Below, piece after piece: positions 1-7,459 of a stretch of 8,929 nucleotides of DNA. A model generated the notes under the pieces. The model was given only the letters and a program-made list of their open reading frames with translations, was not told the DNA's origin and did no database searches. The stretch spans positions 1 through 8,929 of the forward strand of contig JAFGOU010000566.1 of assembly GCA_016926315.1 (NCBI GenBank), written 5' to 3'. How positions within the stretch are numbered: the stretch's first letter is position 1; each line of letters starts with the position of its first letter. This stretch comes from Chitinispirillaceae bacterium (lineage in GTDB: Bacteria > Fibrobacterota > Chitinivibrionia > Chitinivibrionales > Chitinispirillaceae). A program made the position numbers and the translations under genes.

Positions 1-422
1 GGCAGAAGCGCGTCCTGCTGCGCCTTGTTGAACCGGTGTACCTCGTCGATAAAGAGGATGGTGCGCCGTCCGTAGAGCGACAGCGTCTTCTGCGCCGAAT
101 CAATCGCCTCGCGGATTTCCTTGACTCCTGCAAGCACCGCGTTGATGGAGAGGAATTTCGCCCTGGTGGTATTGGCGATGATGCGGGCGAGGGTCGTCTT
201 GCCCGTTCCCGGCGGGCCGTAAAAAATCACGCTCGAAAGCCGGTCGATCTGGATGGCTCGCCGAAGAAGCCGTCCGGAACCGATGATGTGGTCCTGGCCG
301 ATGAATTCGTCGAGCGTGCGCGGCCGCATGCGGTCGGCGAGCGGCGCGCTCCGGCGAAGGATCTCCTGGCGGTTCTGGTCGAACAGGTCGTTCTGCCCGG
401 GCGGGGAAGCGTGTTTTTTCAT
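1..422 (-). CDS. rarA: Replication-associated recombination protein A (RarA/MgsA), N-terminal part
   Basis: AAA+ ATPase of the RarA/MgsA/WRNIP1 family, which acts at stalled replication forks and is related to clamp-loader and RuvB ATPases. Only the first 140 residues are visible; the gene runs off the left edge, and family members are usually about 430-450 residues. The conserved opening '[17 protein letters not shown]' lies at residues 27-43. The Walker A motif GPPGTGKT is at 69-76 and the Walker B segment [10 protein letters not shown] at 122-131. The ATG at 420-422 is the only start in frame before an upstream stop at 438-440. No good Shine-Dalgarno sequence precedes it. The gene lies 67 bases downstream of oadB on the same strand with no convincing terminator between, so some read-through from the oad operon is possible, though the functions are unrelated. 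The family call is secure; the extent is limited only by the window. Confidence 0.93.
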   Translation of the reverse strand, partial: MKKHASPPGQNDLFDQNRQEILRRSAPLADRMRPRTLDEFIGQDHIIGSGRLLRRAIQIDRLSSVIFYGPPGTGKTTLARIIANTTRAKFLSINAVLAGVKEIREAIDSAQKTLSLYGRRTILFIDEVHRFNKAQQDALL

Positions 423-489
423 CAGGGGTAAAATAGGTTACGGAGGAGTCCGGAACCGCGGTCAGGAGGCTTCGGAGCCGTGAAAGCCC

Positions 490-1827
490 TTACCCCAGGA
501 TCGCGAGCAGAACGCCGGCCGCGATCGCGCTGCCGATCACGCCCGCGACATTGGGCCCCATGGCATGCATGAGAAGAAAATTGTGCGGATCGTATTCAAT
601 GCCTACCTTGTTCACCACGCGCGCGGCCATGGGCACTGCCGATACCCCGGCCGCGCCGATGAGCGGGTTGAACTTATCCTTCATGAAAAGATTCATGAAT
701 TTTGCCAGGAGCACCCCGCCGGCGGTACCGCAGGAGAAGGCGATCAGACCAAGCATCAGAATTCCCAGGGTTTCGGGGCGCAAAAACGCGTCGGCCGCCA
801 GTTTGGATCCAACGGCAAGACCAAGAAGAATGGTGACGATATTGATAAGCTCATTCTGGGCGGTTTTGGAAAGTCGATCGACCACGCCGCTTTCCTTAAT
901 CAGGTTTCCGAACATCAGGGCGCCGATCAGCGGCGCGGCATCGGGAATAAAGAGTGACACCAGAAGCAGCACAGCCAGCGGGAAAATGATTCTTTCCCGT
1001 TTCGACACCGGACGGAGCTGTTTCATCGGTATGAGGCGCTCGTTTTTGGTGGTCAGTAACCGCATGATGGGCGGCTGGATGATCGGCACCAGGGCCATGT
1101 ACGAGTAAGCGGCGACCGCAATGGCGCCGAGCAGGTCGGGCGACAGGCGAGACGCCAGGAAGATCGCGGTGGGACCGTCGGCGCCGCCGATGATTCCGAT
1201 CGAGGCCGCGTCCTTGAGCGAAAAATTGATAACCGGGACATATTCCGACAGCGCCAGCGCGCCCAGGATGGTCCCGAAGATCCCGATCTGGGCTGCGGCC
1301 CCGAGAAACGCGGTCTTGGGATTGGCGATCATGGGGCCGAAGTCGGTCATGGCGCCGACACCAATGAAGATGAGCAGAGGGAAAAGACCGGTCGCTATGC
1401 CGAAGGCGTAAATCTGGCCTAAAAAACCGCCGAGGATTGTGGTCGTGACGGTTGCCGGCGCCCCGACCTGCTGCACCAGCGCCTCGACCACCGGCAGCGC
1501 CGCGATATTAGCAACAGGGATATTGGCGAGAACGCCCCCGAACCCGATGGGGAGCAGCAGCAGGGGCTCGAATTTTTTTACGATCGCGAGAAAGATAAGA
1601 ACAAGACCGATAAGAATCATGACCAGGTTCTGCCAGCCCATGTTGGCAATGCCGCTGCTTTGCCACAGCACGGTCATTGATTCCGAGACTCCACGCGCCT
1701 CCACGGGGACGGTGTCGGGAGCGATTGCCTCGGTTACGTCCGCGTGCGCGCACTGGTGCTGAGCAGCGATCGCCGAGGGCGTAACGGCCAGAACAGACAG
1801 CAGAAGAAAAACGCCGGTGTATTTCAT
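490..1827 (-). CDS. oadB: Na+-translocating oxaloacetate decarboxylase, beta subunit (OadB)
   Basis: Integral membrane subunit that decarboxylates carboxybiotin and couples this to Na+ export across the inner membrane. It has 445 residues with many hydrophobic segments. The core begins near residue 51 and carries the family signature '[15 protein letters not shown]' at 84-98. GGADGPT at 214-220 contains the key Asp (D217). In '[18 protein letters not shown]' (387-404), N387, G391, S396 and R403 match, with identical spacing, the Klebsiella residues I recall as D203, N373, G377, S382 and R389. Residues 1-22 look like a signal peptide with a cleavage-type AIAA|Q site, followed by about 28 linker residues that usual OadB proteins lack. 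The long start is supported by a TAGGAG Shine-Dalgarno nine bases upstream. The gene starts 12 bases after oadA and is the last of the operon. By family alone it could be a methylmalonyl- or glutaconyl-CoA decarboxylase beta subunit; the neighbouring alpha subunit points to oxaloacetate. Confidence 0.95.
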   Translation of the reverse strand: MKYTGVFLLLSVLAVTPSAIAAQHQCAHADVTEAIAPDTVPVEARGVSESMTVLWQSSGIANMGWQNLVMILIGLVLIFLAIVKKFEPLLLLPIGFGGVLANIPVANIAALPVVEALVQQVGAPATVTTTILGGFLGQIYAFGIATGLFPLLIFIGVGAMTDFGPMIANPKTAFLGAAAQIGIFGTILGALALSEYVPVINFSLKDAASIGIIGGADGPTAIFLASRLSPDLLGAIAVAAYSYMALVPIIQPPIMRLLTTKNERLIPMKQLRPVSKRERIIFPLAVLLLVSLFIPDAAPLIGALMFGNLIKESGVVDRLSKTAQNELINIVTILLGLAVGSKLAADAFLRPETLGILMLGLIAFSCGTAGGVLLAKFMNLFMKDKFNPLIGAAGVSAVPMAARVVNKVGIEYDPHNFLLMHAMGPNVAGVIGSAIAAGVLLAILG

Positions 1828-1836
1828 GACGAAGCG

Positions 1837-1842
1837 CTCCTA
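1837..1842 (-). promoter_or_regulatory. Ribosome binding site of oadB, overlapping the oadA stop codon
   Basis: On the minus strand TAGGAG stands nine bases before the oadB ATG, and its first three bases are the TAG stop of oadA. This arrangement suggests translational coupling of alpha and beta subunits. It also supports the long oadB start, which includes the signal-peptide-like extension, over the internal Met51. Confidence 0.7.
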
Positions 1843-3648
1843 TTGGATCTTTGCCAGTTCCTGGCCTGTCGCCACCTGGTCTCCCGGGCTGACGGCAATG
1901 GAAATAACGGCGCCCGAGCGGGGTGCCTTGACTTCGGTCTCCATTTTCATGGCTTCCACCACGAACAGCGTCTGGCCTTCGACAACCTTTTGAGCCGGGG
2001 CAACAGCGATACGAAGAACAACCCCCGGAAGGGGCGAGGCAATCACGTTAGTTGCACCGGCCGAGGCTTCCTGTTTCCGGGCCGGTCCGCCGGTCCCGAC
2101 CTTGACCTCATAATCGTAGCCCACGCCGTTTACCGTCGCTTTTCCGTTCTCAAATCGCACGGTAAACGGCTTCCCGTTGATGGTGACGGTCACGTCGTCC
2201 GATGCAGTGGCCGCCGGCCCCGCTGACGCGGGTTTTCCCGCCTCTATTTTGCGCACACCGATTCTGGCTTCGCCCTTGAGAAAGAGAACACCCTTGTCCT
2301 TGCATGCCGCGGCAATGAAGATATTTTCATCCGAAAGGTCGGTGATGCCGGCGTCGGTGAGCATCTTTTTCGCGGCCGCCACCCCTTTTTTCGGGTCGCG
2401 GTCGTCGATGTCAACGGTTTTTTCGGTAATCGGGGGAAGAGAGAGCTGCACCGATGAAATTTCGATGATCTCTTTGTCAGGAGCGACAGGCGTTTTTCCG
2501 AAATATCCCAGCACCATCTTGCCGTACCCTTCCGCGATTTTCTTCCACGGCCCGGACATGACGTTGTTATAGGCCTGCTGAAAGTAGAACTGGGAGACCG
2601 GCGTTACCGAGGTCCCGAACCCTCCCCTGCGGACCACTTCGCTCATTGCCTTGATCATTTCAGGATAGCGGTTCATCAGGCCGTTGTCGCGGAGCATCTG
2701 GGTGTTTGCGGTCAGGGCGCCGCCGGGCATGGGCGAAAGAATGATCAGCGGCTCCACGGTACGCGCCTCGGGCGGCACGAAATAGTCTTTCATGCACTCC
2801 TTGAAGATCTCCTCAGCCTCCACCATTTTGTCGATGTCGATCCCCAGGTCGTAGTCAGTGCCGCGCAGTGCGTGCCACATGGTGATGATGTCGGTCTGGC
2901 AGGTGCCGCCGGAAACCGGAGCCAGCGAAAGATCGATGGCGTCGGCCCCGGCATCGAGCGCGGCCATGTACTGCACCAGTCCGATGCCGGCTGTTTCGTG
3001 GGAGTGAAAATGGATCTTCGTACCCTGCGGTACCAGCTGGCGTGCCTGACGGATGGTTTCGAACACCTTTGACGGCACCGACGAACCCGAGGCATCCTTG
3101 AAACAGACCGAGTCGTAAGGGATGCCGGCGTCGAGGATCTTGCGCAGCGTTTCGGTGTAAAACTCCGGCGTATGCGCGCCGTTGCAACCGGGAGGCAGCT
3201 CCATCATGGTGACCGCCACCTGGTGTCTGAGGCCCGCGTCGTGGATGCATTGCCCGCTGTAAATCAGGTTGTCCACGTCGTTGAGCGCGTCGAAGTTCCT
3301 GATGGTCGATATGCCGTGCTTTTTGAACAGCTCGGCGTGCAGTTTGATGATGGCGCGGGGCTGGGAGTCGAGGCACACGACGTTGACCCCTCTGGCAAGG
3401 GTCTGCAGGTTCGCCTCCGGGCCCGCGGTTTTCCTGAATTCGTCCATCTGCGCGAACGCGTCTTCGTTGCAGTAGAAGTACGCGGACTGGAACATCGCTC
3501 CCCCGCCGGCCTCGAAATAGGAGATTCCCGCATTGCGCGCCGCCGCGACCGCAGGCATGAAATCTTTTGTAAAGACCCGCGCCCCGTAAACCGACTGGAA
3601 CCCGTCCCTGAAGGCGGTAACCATCGCCGTGATTTTCTTTGTCGCCAT
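1840..3648 (-). CDS. oadA: Oxaloacetate decarboxylase alpha subunit / PycB-type carboxyltransferase with biotin carrier domain
   Basis: Cytoplasmic subunit that moves the carboxyl group of oxaloacetate to biotin, giving pyruvate and carboxybiotin for OadB. It has 602 residues. The carboxyltransferase TIM barrel covers about 6-265, with metal ligands D15 (FRDGFQS), H215 and H217 (HFHSHETAG), and K184 in 'VCFKDASG' at the position of the carbamylated lysine. The PYC/OADA conserved region spans about 285-460 ('SPMPGGALTANTQM', 'GTSVTPVSQFY'). A linker is followed by a biotinyl domain at about 533-602 with EAMKM and biotinylated K568. From memory the barrel resembles Helicobacter/Campylobacter PycB proteins more than Klebsiella OadA ('EAGGGAMFQSAYFY', 'RNFDALNDV'), but unlike the PycB proteins I recall it carries the biotin domain. 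GGAG sits seven bases before the ATG. It lies 29 bases after oadG. Pairing with OadB and OadG favours decarboxylation; a role in a pyruvate carboxylase is less likely because no biotin carboxylase gene is visible. Confidence 0.93.
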   Translation of the reverse strand: MATKKITAMVTAFRDGFQSVYGARVFTKDFMPAVAAARNAGISYFEAGGGAMFQSAYFYCNEDAFAQMDEFRKTAGPEANLQTLARGVNVVCLDSQPRAIIKLHAELFKKHGISTIRNFDALNDVDNLIYSGQCIHDAGLRHQVAVTMMELPPGCNGAHTPEFYTETLRKILDAGIPYDSVCFKDASGSSVPSKVFETIRQARQLVPQGTKIHFHSHETAGIGLVQYMAALDAGADAIDLSLAPVSGGTCQTDIITMWHALRGTDYDLGIDIDKMVEAEEIFKECMKDYFVPPEARTVEPLIILSPMPGGALTANTQMLRDNGLMNRYPEMIKAMSEVVRRGGFGTSVTPVSQFYFQQAYNNVMSGPWKKIAEGYGKMVLGYFGKTPVAPDKEIIEISSVQLSLPPITEKTVDIDDRDPKKGVAAAKKMLTDAGITDLSDENIFIAAACKDKGVLFLKGEARIGVRKIEAGKPASAGPAATASDDVTVTINGKPFTVRFENGKATVNGVGYDYEVKVGTGGPARKQEASAGATNVIASPLPGVVLRIAVAPAQKVVEGQTLFVVEAMKMETEVKAPRSGAVISIAVSPGDQVATGQELAKIQ

Positions 3649-3677
3649 GCTGGTGCTCCGTGCTACGATTGGGTTAT

Positions 3678-3905
3678 TTACCGTGAGAACCGCTTTGCCG
3701 CGGCGATCGCCAGCGCGACAGGGGCGTTTTGTTCACTCCCACCGGCCAGGGGCCGGGTCTGCGGGTCAAGAACGCTTTCAGGAAATTTTTTGTTCAGAAA
3801 GGCCACCAGCAATCCCAGCAGGTTCATGGTCAGAATGAGCAGCATGAAGAACAGGAAAACCATGCCGATGCCGATACCCATGATCAAAATGCCTTCTGCA
3901 ATCAT
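3678..3905 (-). CDS. oadG: Oxaloacetate decarboxylase gamma chain (OadG-like membrane anchor)
   Basis: Small membrane subunit that holds the alpha subunit to the beta subunit in Na+-translocating decarboxylases. It has 75 residues, the usual size. One long hydrophobic helix spans about residues 5-37 with a 'GIGIGMVFLFFMLLIL' core, followed by NKKFPE, a short polar linker and the C-terminal 'APVALAIAAAKRFSR' (61-75), which resembles the end of the OadG family. There is no histidine in the whole protein, so the Zn-binding Asp/His cluster that I recall from Klebsiella OadG is absent. The start is supported by an AAGGGG Shine-Dalgarno five bases upstream. It is the first gene of the gamma-alpha-beta operon. 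The call rests on a weakly conserved family plus very strong gene context. Confidence 0.85.
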   Translation of the reverse strand: MIAEGILIMGIGIGMVFLFFMLLILTMNLLGLLVAFLNKKFPESVLDPQTRPLAGGSEQNAPVALAIAAAKRFSR

Positions 3906-4191
3906 ACCCGCCCCTTTTATTTGCCGGCGTGATTATTCCGTTTCAGGTAGAAAAAAAATCGGTGGTATGCGGCGAAGATGGCCCGTGCTTGCTCCCACCG
4001 GCCTTAAAAAATATATTCAGCCTGTTCCCGTTTCCATGCATGAATCGTGAATCCGGCGCGGCCGGCAGGGAAGGACAGATAAAGACGCTGTCCGGCTTTA
4101 CCGTCTTGGCAAATAAAAGGAACCCCGGCACGAATTCGTTGTGGCAAAAGTATAAAAAAACGACAGGTGAACACCCTGTCTCCATCCTGCT
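3906..4191. promoter_or_regulatory. Divergent intergenic region between oadG and the receptor gene
   Basis: This 286-base non-coding stretch must hold the start signals for the leftward oadGAB operon and for the rightward receptor gene. On the minus strand a TATATT element lies at about 4014-4019 with no good -35 partner at the normal distance. An imperfect hairpin arm pair GGACAG/CTGTCC sits at 4073-4078 and 4088-4093 with a 9-base loop and no T tract. The AT-rich segment at 4151-4160 lies just before a second hairpin, listed separately. I saw no riboswitch consensus and no clear sigma-70 promoter on either strand. Confidence 0.4.
4154..4180 (-). terminator. Possible minus-strand intrinsic terminator or 5' UTR hairpin
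   Basis: Read on the minus strand, GACAGG and CCTGTC form a 6-bp stem with a 7-base loop (4162-4180), followed by one G and then seven T residues (4160-4154). That is the layout of a short intrinsic terminator. No intact minus-strand gene lies upstream of it, so it may shield the oad operon from antisense transcripts. On the plus strand the same hairpin would sit 11 bases before the ATG at 4192 and could affect its translation. The stem is short and the role is uncertain. Confidence 0.35.
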
Positions 4192-6814
4192 ATGTCTTTA
4201 CAACGATCCGGACAAATAGCGTCTCTTTATTGCATGACAACCGTATGTGTCGTCCTGCTGTTTGCGGCAAACGCTCAGGAGTCAGGTAACTCTAACGATC
4301 GGTCCCGAAGCCTTTCCTCCGCTGCCATCGGCTTCTCCTCCGACCCGGTATTGCTTTCGGGTGGCAAGGTCGATTTTCCTGCCTTCCTGGTCAAAAAAGG
4401 GGTGGAGGGGACGGTGAAAGTCCGCATCAGAATCGACCCGGGGGGGGGTGGTCGAGGAGTGCGACCTCGCCAAAGGGCTTAACCCGTTCCTGGATTCGCT
4501 GGTCGTATCAGCCATGCGCGAGGCGCGGTTTGCTCCTGCCTATGAATCGGGAAAGGCGGTTCCGGCAACCGTATCGTTTCAATTGGGTTTTGACCTTGCC
4601 ACTATCCTGGCAAACAGTTCTAACGCCGCTCCGGAACTCTGCGGCGTGGCGATCGACCGGAGCACGGGCAAGCCCCTCGGCGGCGCGACAATCAATTTTG
4701 AGTGCATGGATTCAACGGCTGACCCGGATATAACTATCGGGACGGGGCGCTACCTGGAATTGATCGGAAACCTTCCCGGTCAATCGTGCTACCGTGGCGT
4801 CATATCCACCACCGCCGATTCACGCGGCGCTTTTTCATTGCGTTTGCTGCCAGGAGGACCTGTCCGGATGGCGGTCATGGCCCGCGGGTATGAGCCGGGA
4901 CATTTCACGCAGCAGGTCCGGCCAGGGATGATGAAAAGTGCGATCTATTATCTTGATCCTCTTGCCATAATGGAAGGGGACAGTATCGTTGTCTTTGGCC
5001 GTCAGGAACGGCGCAGCGAGCTGAATATCGAAGAACAGCAGCACGTATCGGGCCTTACGACCTACCTGAGCGAAACGGTAAAATCGCAGACGGTGATCAC
5101 CGGTGTTCCCGAGGCCGCGTCGCTCATGTCGGTGCAAGGAGGCAGCCCGTTCGATAACCGGTACCTTATCTGCGGCGTGCCGTTCCTGGCGCCGTTTCAC
5201 TTTGGTGGTCATCCGTATGCTGATATCGACGGCATGATGATCTCTTCGCTGAAGAGGGTCAACGTGACGGTGGACAGAATTGCGGGAACGTTTCCCGAAG
5301 CGAGCGGCATTTTAATCGAGGCCAACCCCGGGATCTACCGGTCGAATAACCGGAAACTGATCAGGCGGCCCGAGATGGCGGTCGATTACGGGTTATTGAG
5401 CCAGGATTTCATGGTCAGCCTGCCGGCGAGTTCCCACGATAACGACTATGTTCAATTGGGATATTCCGGTTCAAAGGATTATCACCTGACATGGCTCGAA
5501 TCCCTGTATACTTCCCGCGACGCGGATATCGGCATCGGCTCTCCGGTGAACATGGGAAGTCTGACCTTGACAGGAACAAAAACAATGAGGACCGTGCAGG
5601 CCGACGCATTCGGCTGGTTCGCATGGGACTTTTACACGTGTACCCCCGATCGCTGGGCCCTGTTCCCCTGGGGTATGGCGAGCGTGAGCATCCGTCCGAC
5701 GGATTGTGAGACACCCCTGGTCCGCTACGGTGGTTCCCACCAGTATTTCATGGACGGGAAGCGGGTGGGGAACAATGCGTTTCTGAAAACCGTCTATCTG
5801 TCGAACGGTTCGGTCTCCCTGCATGCCGACAGCCTGGTTAAAAAAGAAATCATCTGCCGGCTCGATTACCGGGTCGATTATGAGAACTGGCGCGGATCGT
5901 TAGTGCAGCGTGATGCGAGAGGCCTTGATACCGGTATCAGCGCTCAGGGCCATGGGGGTGCCGGTCATGTTCACTGCAGGATGGAGAGGGAATCCGGGCC
6001 AATCAGTTTGAGCGGCGACCTGCTGGGATCGCTCTTTTTCGACAACCGGAAAGAATTGCCGGAACCTGTGCTCGATGCGGGCGTTTCCATGGCATGGAAG
6101 GGCAACCGGTTTCAGGCCGGGTTGCATGGCGGCCGCGTCACCTCGCGTCCCGACATCAGGGGTTTGCCGGATTCCCTGTTACGGCGGAAACGTCTGCATG
6201 TTTGGCTTTTGTCAATTCCTCTGGAATACGGCGGGCACAGCGCGCCGTTGCGGCTCAGCGTCCAACCCTATTTCCGGTTTCAGGATCGCGCGCCGGGCAT
6301 GAACCCGCTCCTTTATTCGTGGGATGACGGCTTGACCACCGCGGTACTTGGGCAAGGTGTTGCTATCGGTGGAGAGATCCAGCCGCATGAGTGGGTGTCG
6401 TGGAACGGTGCGGTCAACCTGAGCCGTGCGGAGAGAATCGGTAGCGATACCGCCCTGCCGTATGAAGGGAATACTCCGTGGACGGTCAGATCCGGCCTCC
6501 GTCTTAATTATCGTAAAAAACTCCATCTGTATCTTAAAGGCATGGTGACGAGTATGGCGCCCTATTATGATTTCACCCAGTCACGATATGCACCGCTGCC
6601 CCATTATGTTCGTTGGGACATTAAACTGCAGTACAGGACCGAACGGCCGAAACACCGGTATCTCACGAGGTATGACGGGTATTTCAACATCAACAACGTG
6701 ACCGATACCAGGAACATCCGGGATTACTACTGGGATGCGAGAATGGTCAGGCATCCGGTATTCATGAGCGGGCTGGTCATTGAGCTTGGCATTCGGCTAG
6801 GATTCAGGTTGTGA
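4192..6814 (+). pseudogene. TonB-domain/TonB-dependent receptor fusion, split by a G9 frameshift
   Basis: Outer-membrane beta-barrel receptor, probably for uptake driven by the proton-motive force; the substrate cannot be told. It is read in two frames, 4192-4482 and from about 4448 to 6814, which join at nine Gs (4440-4448). With eight Gs it is one 873-residue protein. The reconstruction has a signal peptide at 1-28 (hydrophobic core, ANA|QES). A TonB C-terminal-like domain at about 55-133 includes 'GTVKVRIRIDPGGVVEEC' and 'ARFAPAYESGKAVPATVSF'. A carboxypeptidase-regulatory-like sandwich follows at about 147-255, a plug at about 263-385 ('DSIVVFGRQERRSELN', 'SVQGGSPFDNRYL'), and then a barrel with many amphipathic strands ending 'GLVIELGIRLGFRL'. 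In the plug, the usual 'DGV' is 'CGV' (C327). I recall similar TonB/plug fusions in Myxococcota and related groups. The start at 4192 is preferred because it gives the better signal peptide, though no Shine-Dalgarno is evident. Without slippage the first frame yields only 96 residues; a GTG at 4448 could start the second frame but would lack any export signal. Confidence 0.8.
4440..4448 (+). repeat. Homopolymeric G9 tract at the frameshift
   Basis: Nine consecutive G residues in the TonB-like domain of the receptor gene. CCG-GGG-GGG-GTG with eight Gs continues the correct frame, giving DPGGVVEEC; the ninth sends translation to a TAA at 4480-4482. Such tracts are prone to replication slippage and also to sequencing or assembly errors. 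Confidence 0.9.
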
Positions 6815-6867
6815 AGGACCGGCGCTCTCAGGAAACGTAACGCCGTGCAAGAAATCCACCCTGCGTA

Positions 6868-7035
6868 TCATCGCGCCACGGTAATCTCCACCGGCCCGGC
6901 GTTCGCGCTCCGGTTGAACGCCTTGTCCACGGAGCGGATCACGTAGTCGAGGATGGTTCCTCCCGGAATTCCCGCAAGCGTATCGGAATAGAGTGTATCC
7001 GTGGTTATAATTATCGTATCGCGCGGGCCGGCGAG
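6868..7035 (-). pseudogene. C-terminal fragment of a fibronectin-III/Ig-like secreted protein
   Basis: The minus strand, ending at a TGA at 6868-6870, encodes about 55 residues that read as the last strands of a fibronectin-type-III-like domain. Key pieces are 'DTLYSDTLAGIPGGT', 'DYVIRSVDKAFNRSA' and the end 'GPVEITVAR'. The Y-x-D-x-L, Y-x-I-R-S-V-D-x-x-x-N-x-S and final P-V-x-I-T-V pattern is typical of such domains in extracellular enzymes. The coding character stops at about 7021-7044: further upstream the frame gives a run of arginines (FFRRRR) and overlaps the sense strand of the propeller fragment. No start codon or promoter is seen, so the gene has lost its 5' part. Its 3' end converges on the receptor gene, with 53 bases between the two stops. 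The parent function is unknown; a carbohydrate-active or adhesive surface protein would fit. Confidence 0.6.
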
Positions 7036-7449
7036 TTGTATGGCGTTTCGGCGCCTTCGGAAAAAACGGTATATGTCTGCGGCAGCGGCGGGATGATCTA
7101 TAAATCATCGGATGCCGGGGAGACATGGATCGACCAGACGGTAACTACCCGCAGGAGCATCCGGGCCGTTTTTTTCATTAACGAGACGCGCGGCTTTGCG
7201 GTGGGAGATTCGGGATTGATCCTTTATTCCGCCAACAACAGTCCAGCCGGCGTAAAAGGCCGGGACCGGCGATCTTCCAAATGTGTAAAAGATGTGGCGC
7301 CGGCATCCGTACGCCTCTATGACCTGAAGGGAAGAACATCCGGTGTCGCCGGCAAAGGGTCGCCCGGTACGCAGCGGACCCGGTTGCCGCCCGGCGTTTA
7401 CCTGACCGGCAACCCCGACCGTTCCATCGGGGCCACCGTTCAACCGTAA
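7033..7449 (+). pseudogene. C-terminal fragment of a YCF48/BNR-like beta-propeller protein with sorting-type tail
   Basis: About 138 residues in an open frame with no good start; a TTG at 7036 is the first possible one, with no Shine-Dalgarno or signal peptide. Residues near the beginning form about one and a half propeller blades: 'LYGVSAPSEKTVYVCGSGG', 'MIYKSSDAGETW', then 'FFINETRGFAVGDSGLILYS'. These are the YCF48/BNR-type repeats found in extracellular proteins. After a linker comes 'ASVRLYDLKGR' and 'RLPPGVYL', resembling the C-terminal sorting or cell-surface domain of secreted FCB-group proteins. A complete propeller needs several more blades, so the N-terminal part is missing. The loss coincides with the end of the minus-strand fibronectin-like fragment. 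The next gene starts 10 bases downstream, so the two were probably co-transcribed before the truncation. Confidence 0.6.
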
Positions 7450-7459
7450 GGGATCGCCC

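Noticed and set aside
36..483. Plus-strand open frames at the left edge
   Set aside because: They are antisense to rarA, whose Walker A and B motifs are unambiguous.
431..489. Terminator between oadB and rarA
   Set aside because: Only a 4-bp GGCT/AGCC stem is present and no T tract follows on the minus strand.
1744..2226. Plus-strand open frame of 160 codons
   Set aside because: It overlaps oadA and the start of oadB antisense, and its composition is that of a shadow frame in GC-rich DNA.
3172..4050. Plus-strand open frame of 292 codons
   Set aside because: It is antisense to the well-supported oadA and oadG genes and its translation shows no recognisable domain.
3943..4185. Minus-strand open frame of 80 codons upstream of oadG
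   Set aside because: No ribosome binding site or recognisable motif, and it spans the AT-rich regulatory region and hairpins.
3906..4191. Cobalamin riboswitch ahead of the receptor gene
   Set aside because: Considered because TonB-dependent receptors are often B12-regulated, but no B12-box or other conserved core is visible.
6797..7126. Minus-strand open frame of 109 codons
   Set aside because: Its translation is arginine-rich and domain-free; the neighbouring minus frame ending at 6868 gives the clear fibronectin-like sequence instead.
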